Notes: a model not told the origin generated them from the letters alone. A DNA stretch of 64,000 nt from Paragonimus westermani (GCA_008508345.1 QNGE01000289.1:12659-76658), one strand, 5' to 3'; numbered from the stretch's first letter, positions 12,070 through 23,200 are shown. Translations and numbers: made by a program.

Positions 12070-13152
12070 TCGTTATCATCATCATCATAGACAGCAATAC
12101 CTCAGTGGTTCACATTAATGCTTAACTGCCACACAACCATGAAGAAAAAGCAAATACTATACAGGAAGACAGAAGGGGAGAAAGAGGGACGGGAAGGAAC
12201 CTAACGACTGCAAATGACTATGTCCATATTCAAACATTCAACGTCAAATCGCCTACACCTCGCAAACAAACAACCGAGCTGCAAGTGAGAGTAAGGCGTC
12301 ATCAGCGAGACAGCTTCCTTACGGCTTTCACTGTCACGCGTCATTAAATGCACTCACTTCACACACAACACGGCCAAAAAACGACAACATCCACGTCACT
12401 GAGCTCGATCAGCCGCCATCTCACCTAGAGTTCCCAACCACCGACTCTGGGAGTCGCGAGGGCCCCAGCCCGGGAGAGGAACTCGATCTACAGTGACCAA
12501 CCCCTTGGTGAACGACAGGTCATTATCTGTCCACCTCGCACCTTACATCAGTCAATCGCAGTGTCAGCGAACAGTGCTCGATTTAGAAGACGAATAGCTG
12601 GAATCATTAATACCTGACCTAATCATCTGAGCCTATGAAAACGTAGGGATTGAACAAAAGAACTCGTCTGGCAATCATCTTTAAACACCCGCTTTCTAAC
12701 ATCTTCGTTACATACACGCTGTGTCACGCGACACGAGCGATTGAACGCAGACATCATTGATCAAATACCTGAGGACGATTCATGTCTTCTACCCTGAGCG
12801 GCCAGGTTTCGCTGCCGCAAAGTATACGGCCCTCACGGTTGTCTAATACACGCGACATTTTAACTTCAGAGAAATAACCCTCAGTCGCCAGAGATGACTC
12901 AAATTAGCGAATACTGCCCTAGCCTAAAAGATACGCGATTCTATTTTAATCCCTACACCTCCGCCGCCGGTGATGCAGCTTCCCAGGTATGCAAACCGGT
13001 CAACAACCTCCATGACTACATTATCTAACATCAAATCTACGTGATCACAGCGATCCCGCAGAAGCACTTCGCATTTTGAGGCTGAAAAGCTCATTCCGGA
13101 GTACTTAGCAGAACGCGAAATAGCGTCTAACATTGTTTGTGCTGAGTGAAAG
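12070..13152 (-). pseudogene. LINE copy B, RT C-terminus, interrupted by a Gypsy insertion
   Basis: Starting at the Gypsy LTR (13153) and reading down the minus strand: SFSASKCEVLLRD near 13070, RFAYLGSCITGGGGVGIKIE near 12990, then AVFANLSHLWR near 12890, a broken GSETWPL segment near 12810, and a decayed tail to about 12370. A short ATC/GAT repeat at 12070-12090 marks the 3' end. It is the same family as copy A but with different sequence. The more upstream RT would continue on the far side of the Gypsy, which is cut off by the unknown base at 18059. Confidence 0.75.
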
Positions 13153-13322
13153 TGTTGGGAAAAGCACTTTTTCCCAAAAAAAAACTAGCCATATTTCCCA
13201 AGGGAAATAGATGCTTCGATTTTGATAACTCGAATGTCCGCCATCATTCTGGAAGATTCGAGTTCGCGCGCTTGCTTCTGGTTGGCTCGTTCAGTGTCCT
13301 AGGACCAAGGCCACCGAAAACC

Positions 13323-13330
13323 TATAAATA
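13323..13330 (+). promoter_or_regulatory. LTR TATA box
   Basis: TATAAATA lies 49 bases before AATAAA in the 5' LTR. It is the likely promoter of the genomic RNA, with transcription starting between the two signals. Confidence 0.6.
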
Positions 13331-13371
13331 CAGCCGTTTTGAGCCACTGTTTGCCTTCGGGCTGAGTAGCA

Positions 13372-13377
13372 AATAAA
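13372..13377 (+). terminator. LTR poly(A) signal
   Basis: AATAAA is preserved at the same place in the 3' LTR (17930-17935), where it would end the element RNA. Confidence 0.5.
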
Positions 13378-13559
13378 GCTCGTTTGAAGGCCGTCTTTTT
13401 CCTTTCTTGTTGGGGGGTTCTAAGTTGCGAGTTGGGTCCGAGTAATTGCGTTCCGATTATTCGTGTCGTTTGCGATATCGTTGCGTTTCATTCGTGATCG
13501 TGATACTGCTCGCGGTCTTCCTGTCCGTTCTTGCCTTCCTCTCTCAGGGGGTCGTAACA

Positions 13560-13575
13560 GTTGGCGACGGTGTCA
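13560..13575 (+). promoter_or_regulatory. Candidate primer binding site
   Basis: GTTGGCGACGGTGTCA lies directly after the LTR end AACA, where minus-strand cDNA priming would start. TGG after the LTR fits a tRNA CCA end. I cannot assign the tRNA. Confidence 0.4.
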
Positions 13576-13585
13576 TTTCTGATCA

Positions 13586-14932
13586 ATGGCGTTGGACGTT
13601 GATGACGTTAAGCTGCTGTTGCAGCAACAGATGAAGCTTATGGAGATGCTTGCCCAACGGTTGTCCAATACAAGTATGGGCCAACCCGCACAATCTGGTG
13701 GTGCGCAATCTGTGGACAGTTTGGCCATGGGTATCTCCGAATTCGTCTACGACCCGCATGCGAACGTGACATTCGATTCTTGGTTCCGTCGGTACGATGA
13801 CCTGTTTCGTATCGAATTTGCCAACCAGGACGATTCGTGGAAGGTCCGGCTTCTTCTCCGCAAACTTGGCCCTGCGGAGCACGAACGGTACGCCAATTTC
13901 ATTTTGCCCAAGAGCCCATGCGATATCAATTTCAATGAGACGGTCAGTATTCTGTCGCAGATATTCGGTGACCAGTCTTCTCTATTCAACTTGCGGTACC
14001 ACTGCCTCAAGCTGACCAAACGGGACTCGGATGATCTTGTCACCTATGCTGGCACCGTAAATCGCGAATGCGAGAGGTTCAAGCTATCCTCCCTCACGGA
14101 GGATCAATTCAAATGCCTCATCTTTGTCTGCGGCCTCCAGTCCCCCAATGATGCTGACCTCCGTACACGCCTGCTCAATCGGATCCAACAAGACGAGTCA
14201 GTTACCCTTCAGGATCTCACCACTGAAGGTCATCGACTGCTGAACCTGAAACACGACTCTGCCTTGGTCCAGAATCCTGCTCAGTCCACAACCTCTGTCA
14301 ACACAGTTTCATATCCAAGGCAAAAGCAACAACTTTCCCACACGAGCCGCCCAAGGAACCCTCCCTCCAAGAAGTCGCCGCCCTCTCCATGCTGGCACTG
14401 CGGCGCATGGCACTACACGCGTTACTGCCCCTTCAAGCAACACCGCTGTCAGCGTTGCAAAAAGGTGGGCCACAAAGACGGGTATTGTCAATCACGTACT
14501 CCGGGCAGTCAACGCACAACTAAGAAGCGGCCACGCCCACCTCACTCCAAACCAAGTGTCAGGTCCAACAGCTTATTCTCCTCTTTCAAAGTCGACGTCG
14601 TCTCACGCAGGAAGTTTGTGTCCGTACTGATCAACGGACACCCAGCTCGTCTGCAGCTCGACACTGCATCCGATATTACGATCATTTCCAATCGTCTGTG
14701 GAAAGCAATTGGCCGCCCGCCAGTCCAGCTGACATCCCATTCCACCACCAGTGCCTGTGGTGGTACAGTGCAATTAACCGGGCAATTGCATTGTCGTGTC
14801 AGTTTCAAGAACAAGACCATTGATGGAGTCTGTTACCTCTCCGACTCAAATCTCAATCTACTTGGTCTCGACTGGCTTGAACAACTGGGCCTGACAGAAC
14901 TATCAATAACATATATTAACAATCGATTATAG
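13586..14932 (+). CDS. Gypsy gag-protease polyprotein (448 aa to an in-frame stop)
   Basis: The start at 13586 lies 27 bases after the LTR. Residues 1-265 are the capsid region, with no strong motif beyond similarity to the older copy. Paired Cys/His boxes follow: the first at residue 269 has spacing CX2CX3HX4C, the second at residue 288 CX2CX4HX4C, matching the unusual boxes of the CsRn1 group. The aspartic protease has its catalytic triad as D-T-A at residues 359-361, flanked by LQLDTASDITII, and ends with NLNLLGLDWLEQLGL. A TAG at 14930 stops the frame just before the protease-RT linker. The same frame reopens at once, so the stop looks like a mutation and not the native gag end. It would shape virus-like particles and mature them. 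Confidence 0.88.
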   Translation: MALDVDDVKLLLQQQMKLMEMLAQRLSNTSMGQPAQSGGAQSVDSLAMGISEFVYDPHANVTFDSWFRRYDDLFRIEFANQDDSWKVRLLLRKLGPAEHERYANFILPKSPCDINFNETVSILSQIFGDQSSLFNLRYHCLKLTKRDSDDLVTYAGTVNRECERFKLSSLTEDQFKCLIFVCGLQSPNDADLRTRLLNRIQQDESVTLQDLTTEGHRLLNLKHDSALVQNPAQSTTSVNTVSYPRQKQQLSHTSRPRNPPSKKSPPSPCWHCGAWHYTRYCPFKQHRCQRCKKVGHKDGYCQSRTPGSQRTTKKRPRPPHSKPSVRSNSLFSSFKVDVVSRRKFVSVLINGHPARLQLDTASDITIISNRLWKAIGRPPVQLTSHSTTSACGGTVQLTGQLHCRVSFKNKTIDGVCYLSDSNLNLLGLDWLEQLGLTELSITYINNRL

Positions 14933-16348
14933 TCCTCCACAGCGAAGCCACCGTGCATGGCAGACGAGCTCATTCAATGCTTCAGGTCGGTTTTCGACGA
15001 GGGTCTTGGTTGTTGCACTCGTGCCCAGGCGGTTTTGCACCTCAAACCTGCAGCTCAACCTATTTTTCGGCCGAAACGCCCAGTACCCTACGCCGCTCTA
15101 CATCTCGTCGACCAGAAACTCAAACGCCTTGAGGAGTTAGGGGGTGCTGACGCCTGTCACCCACGCATCCTGGACAGCCCCCATCGTTGTCGTGAAAAAG
15201 GCCAATGGATCAGTTCGCATTTGTGCTGATTTCTCTACCGGGCTCAATGCTGCTTTGGAAGCTAACTGCCATCCACTGCCCGTCCCTGAAGACCTGTTCA
15301 CGATCCTCAATGGTGGAACCTGTTTCGCCAAGCTAGATCTAGCCGATGCATACCTGCAGGTCGAAGTCGCCCCACACTCCCGTGGTCTACTGACGATCAA
15401 CACAGACTGCCATTCGGTGTCAAGACCGCCTCAGCAATCTTCCAGCAAATTATGGATGCAATGCTGTCCGGCCTGCCTGGTACAGCTGCCTACTTGGACG
15501 ACATCATTATTTCTGGCCGAACGCGTGACGACCTTCGAGAACGGATCGCAGCCGTTCTCCAACGAGTTTAAGATTACGGATTTAGGCTTCGAGCAGATAA
15601 GTGTCAATTTTTCATGTCGTCCATCAAATACTTTGGCTTTGTTTTCAACGCTACCGGCCGCCTTCCAGATCCTGAGAACGTTCGTGCCATCCAGCACATG
15701 CCACCTCCGAAGGATGTATCAGCTCTCTGCTCGTTCCTGGGTCTCGTTAGCCATTACGGTTCCTTCCTGCCTTCGCTACACGACGTTCGAGCTCCCCTAA
15801 ACCACCTCCTCAAAAAGGACATACAGTGGCGCTGGTCTCCTGAATGTGCACAAGCATTCGAAAAGATCAAGTCTATGCTGGGATCCGGCATCTTGCTGAC
15901 CCATTTTGATCCCAGCCTCCCAATCGTTGTGGCTGCAGATGCCTCCAATTTTGGCGTATGTGCCGTGATCTCTCACGTCTTCCCCGATGGATCTGAGAAA
16001 GCCATCATGCACGCTGCAAGGACACTCACAGATGCTGAGAAGAACTACGGCCAAATCGAGAAGGAAGCTTTGGCGCTCATCTTTGCTGTGAAGAAGTTTC
16101 ACAAGATAATTTACGGCCGACATTTCACCCTTCTGACAGACCGCAAGCCACTCGTTTCCATCTTCGGCTCAAAGAATGGTACACCTGTGTATTTTGCCAG
16201 CCGACTGCAGCGCTGGGCGACCATTCTCATCAGCTATGACTTCGACATCTGCTACCGTCGAACTGAGGATTTTGGCCAAGCTGATGCTCTTTCTCGCCTC
16301 ATCGGCAACCAGCGTTCCGTTGAAGAAGACACTGTTGTTGCTGCCTAA
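14933..16348 (+). pseudogene. Gypsy reverse transcriptase-RNase H region, broken
   Basis: The linker and RT fingers run from 14933 in the gag frame. At about 15140 a run of five G shifts the frame. RT continues with [14 protein letters not shown] and [15 protein letters not shown]. At about 15404 roughly two dozen bases are missing before [19 protein letters not shown], and the original frame returns. The active site YLDDIIIS is at 15491. A TAA stops it at 15569; then the connection and RNase H follow, with VVAADASNFGVCAVISH, LTDRKPLVSIFGS and the tail ADALSRL. A further TAA lies at 16346. The enzyme would copy element RNA into DNA. All catalytic residues that can be seen are intact despite the breaks. 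Confidence 0.88.
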
Positions 16349-17549
16349 TTCATTGAGAACGATATACGCCAAACGTTTCTCGACGCTATCCGCGCAACCC
16401 CAACAACGGCATCCGATGTCAAACGCGCCTCCACATCTGATCGCATCATTCAACAAGCAATCACGTACATACAAACCCGATGGCCATCAACCGCACCAGC
16501 TGGTGAACTCCGTCAGTTCTACCTACGACGCGAGTCCCTGTCAGTTGTCGACTCCTGCCTGATGTTCGGTGACCGCGTCGTCATCCCTTCTTCGCTTCGC
16601 CAAACTGTTCTCAAGCAGTTTCATTCTGGACACCCTGGTGCGGGACGTATGAAGGCGCTTGCCAGGAGCTATGTTTACTGGCCTGGGATCGACAACCAGA
16701 TCGAAGACCTGGTTAGGCAATGTATTAGCTGCCGCCAAGAACCCGCCGCGCGTAGAGCCTCAGCCATGGAAGCAACCCGATCAGTCATGGTCACGCCTCC
16801 ATATGGATTTTGCGGGACCCATCGACGGTGTGGTATACCTCACTCTGGTGGATGTATACTCCAAGTGGCCTGAGATCGTTCCGTTGACACACGCCACAAC
16901 CTCAGCCACTATCAACAATCTACGACGGATCTTTAGTCAACATGGTCTCCCGAAAATCCTCGTATCAGATAATGGATCACAGTTCACATCCGTCCAGTTC
17001 AGGGAGTTCTGCATTCAAAACAACATTCGCCATCTGCATTCACCCCCGTACCATCCACAATCGAACGGCCAAGTGGAGCGCTTCGTCGACACATTCAAGG
17101 GAGCACTTATGAAATCTCGCGGGGAGGGACCGGCCGAAGAAGTGCTGCAAAGGGTCTTGCTCACTTACAGAACCACCCCGAACCCGGCTATTCCCAGTGG
17201 ACTTTCACCCGCCGAAGCTTTCATCGGTCGCAAGCTGAGGACGACATTCGACGCCATGTTGCCAGCAGAAAAACTCCCCGAAGATAATCAGCTGCTACAC
17301 CGACGTAGATTTGCCGTCCAAGATCTAGTTTACGCAAGAGATTATTGGCCAGGTCACACCCACTGGATAGCAGCGACGGTCAAGAATCGGAGCAGATCGG
17401 TCCTCTACGACGTCAACGTCGGAGGCGACATATGGGTGTGCCACGCTAACCAACTTCGCCCACACTATTGCACAAACGCTGGGCAAGTAGAGAACCAAAT
17501 GCCACTGGACTTACTTCTCGACACTTTCGAGATCAAGCGCCCAACATAG
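16349..17549 (+). pseudogene. Gypsy integrase region, one frameshift
   Basis: After the stop at 16346 the same frame carries an HHCC zinc domain with FHSGHPGAGRMKAL and CISC near 16720. A frameshift at about 16735 moves it to another frame, which then stays open to 17549. The catalytic core shows MDFAGP, SDNGSQF and SNGQVERF, the D, D, E residues of the DDE triad with normal spacing, followed by a C-terminal domain with DLVYARDYWPG. It would insert the cDNA into the genome. From 17550 to the LTR at 17713 lies a short noncoding end, with the candidate polypurine tract CCGAAGAGG just before the LTR. Confidence 0.88.
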
Positions 17550-17712
17550 CAAGTTTCCGCGACCGTTACCCCAGCGACCTCGACGCCGAGACCGAGCAGG
17601 GAGCTGACTACTTTGCAACCAAGACGATGGACGGACAGAACACGCAAGCCCAATTGTCCAATGCAGCTCGATCCACAAGAACGGCGATACTGATAAGTCT
17701 CAACCGAAGAGG

Positions 17713-18058
17713 TGTTGGGAAAAGCACTTTTTCCCAAAAAAACTCGCCATATTTCCCAAGGGAAATAGATGCTTCGATTTTGAGAACTCGAATGTCCGCC
17801 ATCATTCTGGAAGATTCGAGTTCGCGCGCTTGCTTCTGGTTGGCTCGTTCAGTGTCCTAGGACCAAGGCCACCGAAAACCTATAAATACAGCCGTTTTGA
17901 GCCACTGTTTGCCTTCGGGCTGAGTAGCAAATAAAGCTCGTTTGAAGGCCGTCTTTTTCCTTTCTTGTTGGGGGGTTCTAAGTTGCGAGTTGGGTCCGAG
18001 TAATTGCGTTCCGATTATTCGTGTCGTTTGCGATATCGTTGCGTTTCATTCGTGATCG
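17713..18058 (+). repeat. 3' LTR of the CsRn1-like Gypsy, truncated at an unknown base
   Basis: It matches the first 348 bases of the 5' LTR (two bases shorter in the A-run) and stops at the single n at 18059, leaving about 59 bases absent. The TATA box (17881) and AATAAA (17930) are conserved. Confidence 0.9.
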
Positions 18059-18059
18059 N
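18059..18059. other. Single unknown base marking a scaffold join
   Basis: A lone n separates a plus-strand LTR cut in mid-sequence from a minus-strand RT cut in mid-domain. Both elements are truncated at exactly this base, so it is more likely an assembly join than a real junction. Confidence 0.7.
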
Positions 18060-18480
18060 GGTCCGAAAGATGTTGTAATGGCTGTCTTCGAAATATCTTC
18101 CTCCGCGACTAAGGTGTGATAATAGGCGCGTACAAGTTCTAATTTAGAGAAGACAGTAGCGCCAGCGAGTCCTAACGAAAAGTCGTGTATACGGGGTATA
18201 GGGTACCTGTCCGGGATTGTGCAATTGTTGAGAGCACGGTGATCACCGCGAGGTCGCCTATCACCCAGAGACTTTTTAGGAACCATGTGTAGCGGTGTTG
18301 CCCAAGAGCTGTTCAAAGGTCGAATTATGCCCAACTGAATCATATGTTCGAATTCAGCTTTGGCTATTTTGAGTGTATCTGGATGTAAACGGCGTGGACG
18401 GACAAAAACCGGAGGACGGGTTGTTGTAATGTGATGTTCCACACTGTGCTTAACCTTCTCGGTATGTGAGCACGGCCGAG
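18060..18480 (-). pseudogene. Gypsy RT N-terminus, cut short
   Basis: From about 18442 the minus strand reads [66 protein letters not shown] and [13 protein letters not shown], the Gypsy fingers and first palm motifs. In motif A the usual D of KLDL is E here (KLEL), so this copy may be inactive. The frame runs into the unknown base at 18059. Confidence 0.85.
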
Positions 18481-19053
18481 TTAAGGAGGAGAATCCTTCA
18501 ACAGTGCTGCAAAAGACGGTGTTGGTGGACGAGCGGGTCGGATGCCGATTGACGCTATCGTCGATTGGACACCATTCACTATGCAGGCGGTAGTGTTCTC
18601 AATTAGCTTACGCCTCTTGATATCAACGGAAAGGTTAAAGTGTGCCAAGAAATCGGCACAGATGAATGGCGTTTGGACGTCGGCAAGCAGGAATATCAAA
18701 CGGAAACATCGCCGGAGACCAAGATCGACAGTGAATGAGCGTTCCTCGAAAGTTTTGATGCGACTTTGATTCGCGGCCCGTAAGGTATACTGGCCTGACT
18801 GAAATCGGTCATTTGTTAGCGGAGGAATGACGCTGAGCTCGGCTCCGGTATCGATAAGAAACGGTAAGCCGGTCGACCGGTCCCTGATGAAAAATAGGCG
18901 ACTAGTACCTGCTTGGCCAGTAACAGTCGTCGCCGTTACTGGCTGACCTGCCGGTTTGACGGTGACGCGTGGCGAGTTCGGAATGTGCACGGCGGGGTGC
19001 ACTTCTTTGCTTTGTCCCAAAAGTTTTGGTGGTAACAGCCCCACCTTAGTCAA
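18481..19053 (-). CDS. Gypsy aspartic protease region
   Basis: The 190-residue open frame has [16 protein letters not shown] at about residues 62-77, the catalytic DTG of retropepsins, and the second conserved block near [15 protein letters not shown]. The N-terminal part holds the end of gag, with no Cys/His box. It ends in a stop just before the RT linker, probably a frame break since RT follows in another frame. The product would cleave the polyprotein. Confidence 0.75.
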   Translation of the reverse strand: MTKVGLLPPKLLGQSKEVHPAVHIPNSPRVTVKPAGQPVTATTVTGQAGTSRLFFIRDRSTGLPFLIDTGAELSVIPPLTNDRFQSGQYTLRAANQSRIKTFEERSFTVDLGLRRCFRLIFLLADVQTPFICADFLAHFNLSVDIKRRKLIENTTACIVNGVQSTIASIGIRPARPPTPSFAALLKDSPP

Positions 19054-19293
19054 GTGCGAGAGTTAGATCTTGTACGGCTTTTGGGTGGTTGCTTCTTCAA
19101 TTCGTTTATCTGCACAGCCAAATTGTTCATACGGTGGCACATTTTCTCTATCAAAAGTTCAAGGCTATCATCAGTTGTCGGGACTGAAGGGGGTGACGTG
19201 GGAACGTTTATGGCCATGGTGCACATTGGCTGTGAAGGAAAAGTCTCTGCTACTCTGTACGCAATGGCTGCTAATTAATCGAGTGAGCTCTAT

Positions 19294-19755
19294 TCATCCA
19301 TGGCAGCCAAAATGTGTTGTACCGCAGATGGCAGTTATTCGACCCATAACTGTTTTTGAAATGGCATCGTCAAAATTTTGCGATCCCAAATGACCTCTCA
19401 TATAACGCAACAGTTGAGATGGAGACCGATCATCCAACTTGACCGAATTGAAAAAACCATGCAGGAGTTTTGCTTCTGACTTCCCAGTGCGTTTTATGAT
19501 GGCGTCTTTTAAAATGGTATAAGGGAAAACATCTGGGACTAGTTCCAACAGGTCCTCCACTTCATCTGCGACATCAAAAGGAAGCGATTGTACCACGTAT
19601 GGAAATCATATTTTCTCTGATGTTATCCGCCTGGTGGTGAAAACGGCCTCAATCTGATGGAACCACAATCGAGGGTTTCGGGCGCTGTGCTAAGGCAGTT
19701 TTAAAGAAACGCTGCGCTCGGTTTTAATGTCAATGTCCGCAGTGTCGTCAAGCAT
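19294..19755 (-). pseudogene. Gypsy gag (DUF7041-like), broken
   Basis: A start Met at 19755 opens MLDDTADIDI. A stop interrupts after about 21 residues, then NPRLWFHQIEAVF and FDVADEVEDLLEL follow. This is the pattern of the DUF7041 gag domain, also seen at 45344-45805. Small breaks occur near 19692 and 19610, after which 19596-19294 is open. No zinc knuckle is visible. Confidence 0.7.
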
Positions 19756-19904
19756 TGCTAATGATAACAAAAAGTGGATAGAAACGCAGTTCGTATGGAA
19801 AAAATAAGCGGGCCCACCAATAAATGTAGTGGGTCTAAACAGTATTTGGAAGCTCAGGTGTGAATAGGAAGTCGAAATATGATGAAAAGGAAAAACAAAT
19901 AACT

Positions 19905-20285
19905 CACAATAGTTCGTGGAGGCACGTTGGTTTGGTGTTCCACTAAACCAAATGAGGATTCTCACTGATACTACTTGTCGTGTGTCCCCCAGATAGTCTC
20001 GATGTCACGACCGAGATAATTCCAACGACAGGTGAATGAATAAATAAATTTGACGAACTAAACGGTTGATTCCGCTGAACTCTAACTCTGTACGCCACCG
20101 ACCCTGAACGCGAACAGAAATCCGAACTCGCGAACTCGGAAGTGTAATTTTGAAAATTATTGATTACTCTGTGGATCGAATAACCCCGTTCAAACGTCAT
20201 GTGTACATGCGAGGTTGAAGGAGATGAAAAGGCATAAATAACAATAAAAAATATGAGGTAGAATATAGTGTACAAAACGCTAAAC
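19905..20285 (-). repeat. 5' LTR of the second Gypsy type
   Basis: About 380 bp is repeated with about 95 percent identity at 59049-59441, in the same orientation, while the sequences beyond both ends differ. Edges are set by where the two copies diverge; the terminal dinucleotides are not clear. Confidence 0.75.
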
Positions 20286-23200
20286 GGGTAACCCATCCAC
20301 CAACACCACGTTGTTGGACTTGACTTTATATTACATCATGCCTTCGTGAATGGACCTAACTTCTTTGTTTGCTGCTTTCAGAATGGATGTTGCCTCCGCA
20401 TCCCCCACCACTGCATTTCATCCGGCGTACGTACAGGTATTTTTTCATTATACTTCAAAAGATCTGTGGAATGGGCAGAATTGCAGATCGCGCGAACCCG
20501 CGTCTACTTCTCATGCACGACTCAAATTGAAATGCCTAATTAGAGTGCAGCGGTCCGTGCAGTCTAACGTTCTCACACAGGTTTCTGTCACAGTGCAAGT
20601 TGAAAACAAGCTCTGATTTGCCGTAGAGAGTAGCAAGCTGAACCAATGTTTATCATAACATGGGGTCCACATGATCCGCATGGTGAAGACGACACTTTGG
20701 GCAGCAAAGTAAATGGATGGAAACGAAGAAGTTCAAGAAGTTCTCTTAAATTCTCTCATATACCATTCCTTCTAACGCCACGGGATCGATATGCGACAGA
20801 ATTGCCGAAATTCCGTTGCTTTCCAACGGTCGCACTCCATCTTTGGCTGAAATTTCCTAGGGAACTCATAGGTCAAGGCATCTCTCAATCTCACCGGCCT
20901 ACTGTTCAGTTATTTCATTCGCGATGATCCCAGACGGATATTTTTCAGTTCGGCTTGCTCTTCGTAAGTTGATTATGCGCTTCATCACGCCTGGGCAGAC
21001 CATGTGCACGTAAAACAACGAGAAACAGGTCAGCATCCCCACAAGTAAACTTTCGAAAGAGGACTGGCCAACATTATGTTCCTTTAGGCCACAGGTCCTT
21101 AATTCGTCTGTTCGACAGCGGCAACTGTTGGGTGGGAACACCATCTTTCGGTTAACGTACACCTCCCGTGCTGTATACTCTTTGCAACAGCGACAACCAG
21201 TGTAGTTCCTCATCTAAAGAGCAAAAGCTCTGGTAGGTGCATCACTAACTGCGCAATCCAAAACGGCCTGAGCATGACGGTCATATGTTGACAACAACAA
21301 ACCATCCTTGATTATAGTTGACAGGTCTTCAGTCACGCTTTCCAAATATTCTTACATTCACAGGTTCAGAAAGACCGCGGAATAATCCCACGAAAAACAC
21401 TGGTGTTAAAGAGGACGTCAGCCTTCTAAGGATGGGCCACAATGGTAAACGTGAACTGACAAAATGGGGTACGCCGTCAATACGCAGCTGAAGTCATAAA
21501 ACATTAATGTTTTTCGTCCATCGCCCAGGCATTATGCATTTATTCAAGCGGAAGTAAAAGTATTTTTCCATCCCCGATGAATGTTCATGCACACTCTCGT
21601 GCTAGTCTCAACAGAGTACGTGCATCCAACGGCAACTGAGGCAACACTGCCCTTAAGTGACTGGGCATTATGCCGACGGTATTCAAAGACAAGCGGGATT
21701 CCACAGCAATCGCGCGAACAATTTCTGTGGGTGTCCTCTACTTCTCGTTTGTACAAAAAAGTCTAAGACGACGATGGTACTATTGTCGGATGACACTGTC
21801 ACACACCTCACTCTTGTTTCTGAATCTGCAAACCTTACGGTGCTCCTGGTCAACCGTTCACAAGACCACGACCGAATACAGCGAGTCACAATAACGAAAC
21901 AACACTGCGTGAGCGGAACTTCAAGTGCACGTAAATAATGGTTCAGTGGTGAGGCCCTACAAATAAGCGATTTAAAACCTTGTAAAGTGTAATACAAATA
22001 AAGTTGAACAGCTTGAACGTCGTGTATAACATGTTATTCATGAGCAGATTGATAATAACACAACGTTACCAGCAATTCGTAATATTCCCGATCTGTTTAC
22101 AGATATAAAGCCATGATGATTTCCAGAATTCAACGTCATTGAAAAGGTGACTCTTCGCCCGCGCAGCCCGAAAAACCTGGTCAGTCTTTTCGGAGATTTT
22201 ATGCAGTTGCTAGCCAAGAAACTTGAATTTTAAGAAAGGTCGACAGAAAGAGGATATGCTGAAGCAGAAAGCCTGATTAACAACAGTCCGTCAAACACAC
22301 CGTCGTCGTTAAAACCCTTAACGCATACCACTCCTTCAACATCCAGGCAGCACGTCCGTCCCTTGATTCTGCTTCGAATGTCCTCTGTGAACACTCTGAC
22401 AATACCTCCAGTGTCTTCTGAGCGCCCCGACGGGAAATTCAGGGTACACTGATAGGACGGTGGGCTGGAAATCAAGTTGGAGAACTTTCATCTAAACCTC
22501 ATAAGCTCCGATTACTTGGCAACCAAATATGGTTAAGTTACCTTTCGCCACATGTGTACCATATACATACCATACGCGTAATCACGTTGTATAAGCCCGT
22601 GTGCGTTGAAGATGTGTGTAATCCAAATGGATAGAGACCTTTAACCCATAGAGTACATAACGCATGTCTGCGTATATTGTGAAATGAGCGTTGCACATAT
22701 GCCGGTGTGCACTCACCAACACATAGACACAAACACAGGCACACAACACTGCATTATTTAGAGTAAACGGCAGGGAGGAGGGTATGCATTACGAATCTGT
22801 ATGGTCAAGCGACCTAGAGAAGGCCAGTTGAGAATAACATAACCAGCAGAGAAGGACTATATTGCCGATACACGAATCCGACTCGAGAAGAAATTAGCAG
22901 CACGGCGAAACGATAGCATAATGTAACGACGAGCTGAGGCCCAGCGTAAGTCGTATGTTCGAGAGTATGAGGTAATTTTGAGAATTTCGAGTCGTTCAAA
23001 AAAGCGTCCAGCCACATACAAAAGTAAAATCTGAAAGAATAAAAATGGCAACGATAATTTTATCATAGTCTGTGAAAAATAAATAGGGTCACTACACATA
23101 ATGAGTTTGACCCACATTTATCACCTCAATGGATTACCGATCTAGTACATTAAAATAAAATATATGATGTATTGTAGGTCTCAACGCATCTGTAGGAAAC

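Larger units (their letters stand above)
13153..13559 (+). repeat. 5' LTR of the CsRn1-like Gypsy
   Basis: This 407-bp LTR begins TGTTGGGAAAAG and ends CGTAACA. It contains two small inverted repeats near its start (GGGAAAA/TTTTTCCC and TTTCCC/GGGAAA), a TATA box at 13323-13330 and AATAAA at 13372-13377. The same sequence recurs at 17713. Confidence 0.9.
13153..18058 (+). mobile_element. CsRn1-like Ty3/Gypsy LTR retrotransposon, young but coding-broken
   Basis: Two nearly identical LTRs (13153-13559 and 17713-18058, the latter cut short) flank gag-protease, RT-RNase H and integrase in Gypsy order. LTR ends form TGTT...AACA. In the 346 bases that can be compared I count two substitutions and one length change in an A-run. 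The coding part nevertheless has three in-frame stops, two frameshifts and one deletion. There is no env-like frame. The element sits inside LINE copy B. Confidence 0.92.
18060..20285 (-). mobile_element. Second Gypsy type, minus strand, 5' part only
   Basis: Order on the minus strand: 5' LTR (20285-19905), leader, gag (19755-19294), protease (19053-18481), start of RT (18442-18060). It is cut at the unknown base at 18059. Protein motifs match the complete minus-strand Gypsy at 40014-46412, but the LTR is unrelated in sequence, so it is a different family in the same clade. Confidence 0.85.

Noticed and set aside
13153..18058. An endogenous virus with envelope gene
   Set aside because: After integrase only 160 bases remain before the LTR, with no signal peptide or membrane segment. 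It is an LTR retrotransposon.
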